A DNA stretch of 64,000 nucleotides from Candidatus Thorarchaeota archaeon (GTDB lineage: Archaea; Asgardarchaeota; Thorarchaeia; Thorarchaeales; Thorarchaeaceae), in the NCBI GenBank assembly GCA_016839245.1, contig JAEOUN010000074.1:8120-72119 (forward strand), read 5' to 3'. The stretch's first letter is position 1. Every line of letters starts with the position of its first letter. The notes below the pieces were generated by a model that saw only the letters and a list, made by a program, of their open reading frames with translations, did not search any database and was not told the DNA's origin. A program made the translations under genes and the position numbers. Shown one piece after another: positions 57,050 through 64,000 of the stretch.

Positions 57050-58921
57050 TTATGTTGAATAGTCCTTATACACATGGAACCAGTAGTAGCTATGCATTGG
57101 ATTGAAAGTCAATCCATCACCAAACAACCAAGTTCTCCAAGTTCGGAACTCAACAACCTGATAGACCCAAAGGTAGGGACAATCCTCTGCGACAGCTTCT
57201 TGAATCCGATCAAAGTATTTCTGTCTCAGTGTTGTATTGGTTTCAATTTTTGCTGCCTCGTACCAGTCGTTGACATCAGTATTATTGTATCCAATTCTCA
57301 TAGAATAAGTACCGTATTCATAGCAGAATGGAAATATGTAGTTATCAGGATCTGCATAGTCTGGTGCCCAACCTACGAAGAAGATTGGCATCTGACGGTT
57401 TCGTATATGATCGAGATAATTGGACCACTCAAGAGCCTGCGTTGTAAATTCCATGGCACTGTCCAAGCCAGTATGGTTAGCACTGGGATCATTGAACATC
57501 TCTGCGAGTCCATCAGCAAGAAGTAATGAACCCTGTTCTCTTACTGTATTGCCACTATTATAGTACAACGTGAGTTTGTTGTTCATCACATTCAAAGTAT
57601 TCACAAAGGCAGGATTCTGCATGGCCAAATTCCAATATTCAACAGCTTTATCCATGTCGTACTCAAAGGTATACATAGTTCCGTTATGACCAACCATACC
57701 TTGAGGAACTGGTCCCTTTGCTTGAATACCAATTCCATTTACGGAAGCTTGCATGAATGCATCATAATTGAATGCATATGATGCAGCTACTCGAAAGTCT
57801 TTGAAGCTAAATGGCGCATCGGTAATAACACCTTCAGTCGTATTGAAAGTTCCCATATTAAATCCAAAGAACGTCACATCAAATGTGACACCACCTGTTG
57901 CAACATGAATGTTTGAATTAAGAGACTCTTCGGCATCAGTATCCCATATATCTTGAGCATTCGTTGTTGGCCAGTAACAGCTATCAGAACGCCCAGTTCT
58001 AAGATTCAGTGCTCTGCCATTAACATCTTCATTGGTCTTGATGTAAATCTCATCCAGCGAACCAGCATACGAAGGTGCTTCTACGGCTGAGTCTGTAGTG
58101 TCAAATCTCCAATAATTCTCATAGAGAACCAGGTGGATATATTGATCAGGAACCCATTCGACGACCTGGTATGGTCCAGTGCCACAAGTATGATCATCCA
58201 TCCAACCATCAATTTCCCCATAGTCAACACCATATGAATCGAATGTTACCCAGGCATCGTTGCTTGCATGTGAGATACAATAACTTGGGCTAAGCATTGA
58301 ACCGACTGCAAAAGTGAGAGCGGCAATAAAGGGAGGATAAGGATCTTCGAGGACAAATCGGATAACATAATCATCGATGACCTCTACTGCACCAGAGTTT
58401 GCTACCCAATTATCAAACGCTGCTTTGAATTCAGGTGATGAAGGTCCATAATTGAAAGCAGCTAGTTCAACATCTACACCACCTTTCAATGGCTCAGCAA
58501 TCATCCAAGCTGGACCGTCAGGATAGAAGATTTTCATTGCACGTTCAATATTCCACTTCACGCAGCTTGCGTTGAATGGAGTACCATCATGGAAGGTAAT
58601 ACCTTCACGCAGTGTAATTGTGTAGTTTAGGCCACCATTAGTTACGACCGGAGCACTCTCAGCCAGTAATGGTGTAGAAGGAACTGTACTTTCAGTTCCA
58701 AATGGATAGGTGTATAATGTTTCGTACGCGTTATACGCAATTAATCCACCAAAGGTCTCGTAATTGACATGTGGATCAAGATGGTCAGGATTGCCAATTG
58801 TTTCATGGATCAGAATATTCTCTGGCGGCCTAGATGGCTGCTGCATGAAGACAAAGGCGACTCCTGCACCTGCGATAACGACAACTATGATTAATATCGC
58901 AATTATTTGGTTTCTTTCCAA
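57050..58921 (-). CDS. peptide ABC transporter substrate-binding protein, system 2
   Basis: 623-aa family 5 solute-binding protein. An N-terminal membrane helix (about 7-27) after ERNQ anchors it outside; no lipobox. Family features include HLDPHVNYETFGG (about 48), EGITFHDGTPFNASCVKWN and GTGPYQVVEWVPDQY. I moved the start to TTG at 58921, nine bases inside a longer frame, because AGGAG then sits nine bases upstream and the N-terminus (ERNQIIAI) aligns with the system 1 protein (MERKQMIAI). The strong hairpin follows. Its intergenic region is shared with a regulator. Confidence 0.93.
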   Translation of the reverse strand: MERNQIIAILIIVVVIAGAGVAFVFMQQPSRPPENILIHETIGNPDHLDPHVNYETFGGLIAYNAYETLYTYPFGTESTVPSTPLLAESAPVVTNGGLNYTITLREGITFHDGTPFNASCVKWNIERAMKIFYPDGPAWMIAEPLKGGVDVELAAFNYGPSSPEFKAAFDNWVANSGAVEVIDDYVIRFVLEDPYPPFIAALTFAVGSMLSPSYCISHASNDAWVTFDSYGVDYGEIDGWMDDHTCGTGPYQVVEWVPDQYIHLVLYENYWRFDTTDSAVEAPSYAGSLDEIYIKTNEDVNGRALNLRTGRSDSCYWPTTNAQDIWDTDAEESLNSNIHVATGGVTFDVTFFGFNMGTFNTTEGVITDAPFSFKDFRVAASYAFNYDAFMQASVNGIGIQAKGPVPQGMVGHNGTMYTFEYDMDKAVEYWNLAMQNPAFVNTLNVMNNKLTLYYNSGNTVREQGSLLLADGLAEMFNDPSANHTGLDSAMEFTTQALEWSNYLDHIRNRQMPIFFVGWAPDYADPDNYIFPFCYEYGTYSMRIGYNNTDVNDWYEAAKIETNTTLRQKYFDRIQEAVAEDCPYLWVYQVVEFRTWRTWLFGDGLTFNPMHSYYWFHVYKDYST

Positions 58922-58993
58922 GAGTTTCAACTCCTAATTTGAAACATGTACCGTTTGATACATGTTAATGGTATATATTCTGTAATTTTCTTG

Positions 58994-59046
58994 TTAATAA
59001 GTCTGTTCAACATAGCATAATTTTTTTTTGGTATAATTACTATACT
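58994..59046. promoter_or_regulatory. candidate operator, copy 1
   Basis: Contains TTAATAAGT (58994-59002), six bases, AACATAGCA (59009-59017), then GGTATA-N5-TATACT (59030-59046), an imperfect version of the palindrome in copy 2. It lies about 75-125 bases upstream of the binding protein gene on the minus strand. Confidence 0.5.
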
Positions 59047-59049
59047 ATA

Positions 59050-59197
59050 TTTTTGCGAGTCTTGCAAAAATAGGAGGAGGATTTTGACCTGATGGAAAGA
59101 TTGTACAAATATGGAGAAGAGGGGACAAAATCCTCACGAACACAATTAAATCACGAAATGGGGGGAAGATTAGAATCTTAATGACTCAAATCTTCCC
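59050..59197. ncRNA. candidate structured RNA or leader with a short reading frame
   Basis: Three inverted repeats follow closely: TTTTTGC (59050-59056) with GCAAAAA (59064-59070); GAGGATTTTG (59077-59086) with CAAAATCCTC (59126-59135); and GGGAAGATT (59163-59171) with AATCTTCCC (59189-59197). Between them a 29-residue frame (59092-59181) starts with ATG after AGGAGGAGG, whose end is part of the second stem. The plus strand could therefore be a leader in which pairing hides the ribosome site. An ncRNA or simple operator array is equally possible. Confidence 0.3.
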
Positions 59198-59285
59198 AAG
59201 TGGAAACAATCAACCACTGCGACCGAACTGTCTATTGTAGTCACTGATCACATTGGTTCATCTATATATTAGCAAAAAACAATGC

Positions 59286-59339
59286 TTAATAAGTATAATT
59301 AACATAGCAAATTATTATAAATGGTATAATAAATATACC
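59286..59339. promoter_or_regulatory. candidate operator, copy 2
   Basis: Same order as copy 1: TTAATAAGT (59286-59294), six bases, AACATAGCA (59301-59309), then the perfect palindrome GGTATA-N5-TATACC (59323-59339). It lies about 90 bases before the regulator start. Confidence 0.55.
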
Positions 59340-59425
59340 AAATATGAGCGATGAGCCAAACATAATGCTTAATTATCAAAAAGATATCTTGAATAAACAG
59401 ATAAATTGTATATAGTTAGAATTAG

Positions 59426-60172
59426 GTGTGGGTATTGGACGAGACAAGAATTGATACATTGAAAGACATCAAACTAACAAAAGAGGGAAAAAATCCTCAA
59501 CAAGAGGTTCAATATGTTGCAGATTGGGAACGTGCAGAGATACTTGCTGATAAAACGAGAGATACTATAATCAAAATTCTCAGAATTGGCATTCCAGATA
59601 AAGTAACTAGAGAGGAAATTGATAACAAAACAGGTCACCGAATAGTAATCCAAGAACATCTCAATCGTCACGCATTATCAGTGGTTGAAATAGCAAACCT
59701 CTCCAAGAATAAAGAATATTCTGATTCTCCGATAACAAAGAGTCAGGTCTATCATCATCTCAATAAGTTAATTGAAAACAAATATGTCATCAAGTACGGA
59801 ACAGTGAAGACAGGAAAGAGAACTACCGATTTTTACTATCGAACTAGTAAAATCTTTGTTTTTTCGAAATTACCAGGTCAGGATAAGCGAGAAAAAGATA
59901 AAGCAATCGAATACTACATTGAGAGAATAAAAGAGATCTACGGTTTTGAAATAGATAAAGAAGAAGAGAAGAAGATTATCGATTTAGTTACTAGAGCAGA
60001 TGTTTTTGAAACACAAGGGCGCGAGTTTATTATCAAACGTGCAAAAAGCGATAGTGCTAGAACTCAAGACATTCGCCTTTCAGATTGGCTCAGTCAAATT
60101 TATGCATTCCATTATAAGGAATATATAGAAATAATGAAGCAACTTAACGAGATCCTTTTCGCTAGTAGATGA
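59426..60172 (+). CDS. HTH transcriptional regulator
   Basis: 248-aa cytoplasmic protein. Residues about 30-135 look like an ArsR-type winged helix: DKTRDTIIKILRIGIPD, then SKNKEYSDSPITKSQVYHHLNKLIENKYVIKYG as recognition helix and wing. The C-terminal half (about 145-245) is helical and highly charged and may be for ligand binding or dimerisation. Long charged loops separate the first two helices. The start GTG at 59426 has AGGTG overlapping it; the TTG at 59435 is an alternative. It is divergent from the system 2 binding protein gene and so probably controls it. Confidence 0.75.
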   Translation: MWVLDETRIDTLKDIKLTKEGKNPQQEVQYVADWERAEILADKTRDTIIKILRIGIPDKVTREEIDNKTGHRIVIQEHLNRHALSVVEIANLSKNKEYSDSPITKSQVYHHLNKLIENKYVIKYGTVKTGKRTTDFYYRTSKIFVFSKLPGQDKREKDKAIEYYIERIKEIYGFEIDKEEEKKIIDLVTRADVFETQGREFIIKRAKSDSARTQDIRLSDWLSQIYAFHYKEYIEIMKQLNEILFASR

Positions 60173-60362
60173 ACCTTCAAAAAAACCAACAAAAACTTAG
60201 AGTATTGGACTTTCGAAAAAGAAAATGCATCAGACGTCTTTATTCATCATCTTTTAATGTTGAAAATGATTAGATTTTTTCTCTCTATATACTATTACAA
60301 AGAGAAAAGAAGAGAAAGGCTCATGAGGCGCCTTATGTAAAAACCGCACAGGTGTGAGATAA

Positions 60363-62015
60363 TTGGCATTTCTTAAGCGAACCCGTGATATACCAGAAGA
60401 ATTCAAGGAATCCTATGCTCAAGCTTCACAAGATTTGATAGCAGAAAAATACGATATAGCTGTAGATCAATACAAAAAAATCGTTGAAAAACTTCCAAGA
60501 AATGGTCAAGTATGGCTTGAATATGTACATGCACTATTAGGCGCCTGCAAAAGGGAGGAAGCAAAGCAAGCATACGAGATGGCTAAAAAATACGCCAAGA
60601 TAGACGAAGCAATTCTGAGTGTTGGAAATCTTCATACTAGGATCGAATTTGGAATACTTCTTGAGGAAGATGGTAACTCTAAAACGGCTGAGAAAATTTA
60701 TCGGGATGCATCTACTCAGTTTAAGGAGTGGTATCGACCTTGGTTTCTTCTTGCCAACATTCATGGAAAGAATGGAGATTATAAAAAAGCTGAGCAGATA
60801 TTAAGAGAATCATTAGAATCAGTGAGAGATGAAAAAGAACGGATTTTGCTTAGTCTTGCAGAGATTCTTACCTTGCAGAGTCATTTTGATGAAGGACTTG
60901 AAATGCGTAGAGAGGCAATAAAAGTCAATCCTAATCTTGCTGATGCATGGTTTTCTTTTGCTGTGGACTCTTATCAGTTTGGAGATTATGATGAAGCTGA
61001 AGAAGCATTGGCAAAGGCGGTAGAACTGAGTAAAGACGATCCGATTATGATGGATTCAATCAATCAAACTGTGAAGATGCTTGAGGATCACCTCAAGAAA
61101 TGTCCTAAAGAGATAGACGAGGGCGAGTATATGTTCGGTGTGGGAGTTGTCCATTATCAAAATCAGGACTTTGAAAGAACTCGAAAAGCTATGGAGAGAG
61201 CTGTACGACTTAGACCAAATCATGCAGAGTCATGGACCGTTCTTGGAGGAGCTTTAACTCAACTTAAAGATCTCAAAGAAGCTGAGAAAGCATGCAAGAC
61301 TGCGATTAGCTTGGATTCAAAGAGTATAGCCGCATATCAGGTTCTCTCAAGTATTCGTGCATTACAGGGCAACATGCAGTCAGCAATTGAAATCTTGAAT
61401 GAAGGAATTGAGGCCAATCCTGAAGATCCCACCCTTAGCAAATTACTTGCTGAAGCAGAGAAGATTCAGGGTGGAGATCGTATTCTAAGTGAGAAGCTAT
61501 CAAAGGTAGAGCAGAGTAAAATCGATGCAATGAAATTATTGGCAGAAGGAAAATTAGACAAAGCCCTAAAGATCTTCAAAAATGTAGTGAAGCTTGAACC
61601 AAACGATTCAGAGGCATGGGCTCAGTTAGGTCTTATCTATGTTAACTTGAAGAAATTAGATGAGGGAGAAAAAGCAGCCAGACAAGCTATCAAGTTAGAA
61701 GAAGACAGTGCCTTTGCATGGGGCGTTCTTGGAGCAGCTCTCGGTGATGCAGGAAAACTTCAGGAAGCAGAAAATGCACTTACAAAGGCTGTTGAGTTGG
61801 ACCCAAATAATGCGTCCAATATACTTCCACTAGGATTCATACATATGCAGAGGGGGAACTTGGACATGGCTCAAATAATGTTCGAAAAAGCTGTAAAACT
61901 ACGGCCAAAAGTACCCGTTGCTTGGGAAATGCTCTCTCAAGTCTACCAACTTCAGGGAAAAGAGAGTGAAGCAGCTAATGCACTCGCTAATGCAAAAAGA
62001 TATGGATTGCAATAA
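60363..62015 (+). CDS. TPR-repeat protein
   Basis: 550-aa soluble protein built almost fully from tetratricopeptide repeats, about 13 units of 34 residues with the usual W-x2-L-G, A-x3-Y and P pattern (for example NHAESWTVLGGAL and SEAWAQLGLIYVN). The repeats form a superhelix for protein binding. A central helical stretch (KVEQSKIDAMKLLAEG, near 380) separates two blocks. It starts with TTG at 60363 after AGGTGTGAG. No catalytic domain. A scaffold or chaperone-adaptor role is inferred. Confidence 0.9.
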   Translation: MAFLKRTRDIPEEFKESYAQASQDLIAEKYDIAVDQYKKIVEKLPRNGQVWLEYVHALLGACKREEAKQAYEMAKKYAKIDEAILSVGNLHTRIEFGILLEEDGNSKTAEKIYRDASTQFKEWYRPWFLLANIHGKNGDYKKAEQILRESLESVRDEKERILLSLAEILTLQSHFDEGLEMRREAIKVNPNLADAWFSFAVDSYQFGDYDEAEEALAKAVELSKDDPIMMDSINQTVKMLEDHLKKCPKEIDEGEYMFGVGVVHYQNQDFERTRKAMERAVRLRPNHAESWTVLGGALTQLKDLKEAEKACKTAISLDSKSIAAYQVLSSIRALQGNMQSAIEILNEGIEANPEDPTLSKLLAEAEKIQGGDRILSEKLSKVEQSKIDAMKLLAEGKLDKALKIFKNVVKLEPNDSEAWAQLGLIYVNLKKLDEGEKAARQAIKLEEDSAFAWGVLGAALGDAGKLQEAENALTKAVELDPNNASNILPLGFIHMQRGNLDMAQIMFEKAVKLRPKVPVAWEMLSQVYQLQGKESEAANALANAKRYGLQ

Positions 62016-62122
62016 TTGCGTTTGTATAATTGAATTTGGTCCTGACCTCATCCAAGATAGATTTGCCCTTTGGTAACCTTTTTCTGTAAAGCACATCAAG
62101 TCATTAGAGGTTGTGACCAAAT

Positions 62123-63169
62123 ATGGTTAAGACTGAATCATTTAGGGGCAGGGATTATATCACCCTGCTTGATTATTCAAAGGAGGAAATCGAGACCCTC
62201 CTTGAGGTTGCTCTAGATTTAAAGCGTAAATTCGCCACTGGAGAACCTCACAAGCTTCTCGATGCGAAGACGCTGTTTATGATCTTCTATAATCAGAGCT
62301 TGCGAACTCGCAACTCATTCGAAGCTGGAATGACACAACTTGGTGGACATGCGCATTTTCTTGATCCAGGGAAGATATATGCTCCAGCTCTTGAAGGAGA
62401 TGAAAAGGCCTATTCAACAGAACGTGTGTCAGATGTTGCACGTGTTCTAGCTCGAATGGGTCATGGTATTGCTATTCGTTGTTATGGAGACCCTGTTGGG
62501 TGGATCTACGGTCGTGCAAATGAGATTATTCGTAATTTTGCACATTGGAGTCACATTCCTGTGATAAACATGGAAGATGATGTATACCATCCATGCCAAG
62601 CACTTGCAGATATCATGACTGTCAAGGAAAAATTTGGGGCCTTTAAGGGTGTCAAGTTTGTCATGTCGTGGGCTTATTCTCCATCAGTGCATAAACCACT
62701 AGCTGTTCCTCAGAGCGCAATCATTGCTGCAACAAAGATGGGATGCGATACAGTACTAGCTCATCCTAAGGGTATGGAGCTTGATGATAAAATACTTGGT
62801 CAATGCAAGGTCTTTTCAGAAGAGAATGAATCAAGCTTCGAGATTGTCAACGACATGGAAGAAGCTTTTGAAGGAGCGCAGGTAGTGTATCCAAAAGCTT
62901 GGACATGCAAGCAGTTCATTCCACCTTTCAACAGCAAACCTGAGCTTGAAAAGGCGCAGGTCCTTTTCGACAAAAACAAGCATTGGATCTGCGATGACAA
63001 TATGATGAAAATCGCGGGGCCAAAAGCGGCTTATATGCACTGTCTACCCTGTGATCGCGGCTTTGAGGTTTCCAACTCTGTGATCGATGGACCGCAATCC
63101 ATCGCATTTGATCAAGCTGAAAATAGGCTTCATGCACAGAAAGCAGTAATGGCTTTGACAATGAGGTAG
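62123..63169 (+). CDS. ornithine/acetylornithine carbamoyltransferase-like enzyme
   Basis: 348-aa transcarbamoylase. The carbamoyl-phosphate loop is FYNQSLRTRNSFEAG (about 52-66) and the amino-acid loop ends with HCLPCDRGFEV (about 304-314), complete with the HCLP motif, unlike its paralogue at 46.6 kb. The C-terminus shares ENRLHAQKAVMALTM with that protein. It would carbamoylate ornithine or an acyl-ornithine. ATG at 62123 has GAGGTTGTG about nine bases upstream. A clear terminator follows. Confidence 0.87.
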   Translation: MVKTESFRGRDYITLLDYSKEEIETLLEVALDLKRKFATGEPHKLLDAKTLFMIFYNQSLRTRNSFEAGMTQLGGHAHFLDPGKIYAPALEGDEKAYSTERVSDVARVLARMGHGIAIRCYGDPVGWIYGRANEIIRNFAHWSHIPVINMEDDVYHPCQALADIMTVKEKFGAFKGVKFVMSWAYSPSVHKPLAVPQSAIIAATKMGCDTVLAHPKGMELDDKILGQCKVFSEENESSFEIVNDMEEAFEGAQVVYPKAWTCKQFIPPFNSKPELEKAQVLFDKNKHWICDDNMMKIAGPKAAYMHCLPCDRGFEVSNSVIDGPQSIAFDQAENRLHAQKAVMALTMR

Positions 63170-63203
63170 CTCACTTACATGAGCTATCTTTTTTTCTTTT
63201 TTT
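63167..63203 (+). terminator. terminator after second carbamoyltransferase
   Basis: Stem TAGCTCA (63167-63173) with TGAGCTA (63180-63186), six-base loop, followed by TCTTTTTTTCTTTTTTT. The stem uses the stop codon itself. Confidence 0.82.
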
Positions 63204-63228
63204 AATGGACAACCTGATTGCTGCAAAT

Positions 63229-63537
63229 TTAGCCTCGTACACCACTCCATCCAACTGAACCTTGTTCATTATTCTTAAAGAATTTCTTGAATTTATTCCA
63301 TATTTCATCCAAGAAGTCTTGTTTTTGCGGTTCTGCTGTGACAAGGAAAGCAATTTCATGTTCAAGTTGTTTTATTAATCGATCTGCCTGATCAAAGACT
63401 CGTTTCGCTTCTTTGTACTCCTCTGAATTATCAGGATTGATAACGCGACCTTGATAATTTTGAAAGATTTCTTTCTGTTCATTCAATAAAGCGTTCAGCA
63501 TGTCTAATGTCCATTTTGTGTGTTCATCCACCGTCAA
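63229..63537 (-). CDS. small helical protein of unknown function
   Basis: 102-aa soluble, highly charged, mainly helical protein. Residues 10-70 have a heptad-like pattern (LNALLNEQKEIFQNYQ and FDQADRLIKQLEHEI). The start is TTG at 63537 or GTG two codons on; GATGAG lies just upstream, following a run of 12 T (63547-63558 on the other strand: A). No family recognised. It shares orientation with the gene to its right and may be downstream in the same transcript. Confidence 0.6.
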   Translation of the reverse strand: MTVDEHTKWTLDMLNALLNEQKEIFQNYQGRVINPDNSEEYKEAKRVFDQADRLIKQLEHEIAFLVTAEPQKQDFLDEIWNKFKKFFKNNEQGSVGWSGVRG

Positions 63538-63602
63538 TCGCTCATCAAAAAAAAAAAAATGAAATCCTTCATTTAATATTTTGGAGTAAGCAATACGCTA
63601 AT

Positions 63603-64000
63603 CTATACCTTACTCCGGAGTAGCTCAAGTACCTCCCTCATCCTCTCAACCTGATGAGCGGAATGGACAATGTTATGTTCATTAAATTTTTCAACCATCC
63701 AGAAGTTATACCAATCTAAAATTACATCGAGAGCACCCCAAATTTCTATTCCATTTTTTATTCTGGTCTTTGCAAAATAGTCTAGAATCTCTTGCGGAAA
63801 GCGTTGTTCTGCTCGTCTAGGACCTTCATCACGAATACCAATAAGCCAGCCACTAATCCGCAACATTTCTTTCGCAATCCAATCTACAGCTTCTATGGCA
63901 GAGATAATTTCTCCACGAACAATAAATCCAGCAGTAATATAGGTAAATGCAGGAATAGCGACTGCGCGACCTTTGATTATTGGCAAAACTTCATTAAACT
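63603..64000 (-). CDS. unknown protein, truncated by window end
   Basis: The frame stays open through the right edge: reading in, FNEVLPIIKGRAVAIPAF precedes the first internal TTG at 63986, so the true start lies outside. About 132 residues are visible. They are mixed helix with WIAKEMLRISGWLIGI and IWGALDVILDWYNFWMVE, soluble, with conserved-looking Trp and Arg. No family recognised. The stop is a TAG-type end followed by the small helical protein gene. Confidence 0.55.
   Translation of the reverse strand, partial: FNEVLPIIKGRAVAIPAFTYITAGFIVRGEIISAIEAVDWIAKEMLRISGWLIGIRDEGPRRAEQRFPQEILDYFAKTRIKNGIEIWGALDVILDWYNFWMVEKFNEHNIVHSAHQVERMREVLELLRSKV

Noticed and set aside
1..64000. Search by eye for tRNA, rRNA, CRISPR arrays and transposases
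   Set aside because: No convincing candidate seen; a covariance-model scan would be needed to exclude a tRNA.

Overview
The window most likely comes from an Asgard archaeon, with a Thorarchaeota-like lineage as my best guess. The points in favour are a eukaryote-like Ras/Rab-type small GTPase at the left end, a PARP-type zinc finger protein, frequent TTG and GTG starts with Shine-Dalgarno sites, TATA-like boxes close to starts with no leader, and an AT-rich composition. Rubredoxin, rubrerythrin and a flavodiiron protein suggest an anaerobe that meets oxygen. Two complete peptide-type (Opp/Dpp) ABC importers, an M20 peptidase, an amidohydrolase, a GH38 alpha-mannosidase and several permeases suggest a heterotroph living on peptides and glycans. 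I see no rRNA, tRNA, CRISPR array, insertion sequence or phage region. The lineage call is inference and was not tested by a search.

Layout. 0.4-3.2 kb: small GTPase, thioredoxin-like protein, membrane protein with an acidic tail, rubredoxin. 3.7-9.6 kb: tightly packed cassette of a polytopic membrane protein, a secreted beta-propeller-like protein and a secreted right-handed beta-helix protein. 9.8-14 kb: GH38 alpha-mannosidase convergent with a GPH-type sugar permease. 14-19 kb: Cys-rich DUF3795-like protein, small unknown protein, a decayed gene, LVIVD-repeat surface protein, small membrane protein, PARP-type zinc finger protein. 19.2-25.4 kb: complete Opp/Dpp operon 1. 25.4-33.7 kb: coiled-coil protein, soluble multi-PAS histidine kinase, tandem DUF4139 paralogues, M20 peptidase, a 50-residue zinc protein. 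33.8-46.3 kb: permeases, class I GAPDH, amidohydrolase, two acyltransferase-3 membrane proteins, DUF362-ferredoxin and DinB-like proteins, and two orphan Opp-type ATPases, one with degenerate motifs. 46.6-49.9 kb: acetylornithine carbamoyltransferase-like enzyme and an uncharacterised group of membrane and soluble proteins. 50-60 kb: Opp/Dpp system 2 on the minus strand, with rubrerythrin and flavodiiron genes between its permeases and its binding protein, and a divergent HTH regulator. 60.4-64 kb: TPR protein, second carbamoyltransferase, two small unknown genes, the last cut by the window end.

How it fits together. Both importers have a membrane-anchored binding protein followed by a strong hairpin, so the binding protein can be expressed above the permease and ATPase genes. 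Imported peptides could be cut by the M20 enzyme, and the carbamoyltransferase pair points to ornithine/arginine-type metabolism. The regulator next to system 2 faces an intergenic region with a repeated block ending in a GGTATA-N5-TATACC palindrome, a good candidate operator.

The strongest leads are the PARP-type zinc finger protein, the system 2 control region, the orphan ATPase pair around two acyltransferases, and the three-gene surface cassette.
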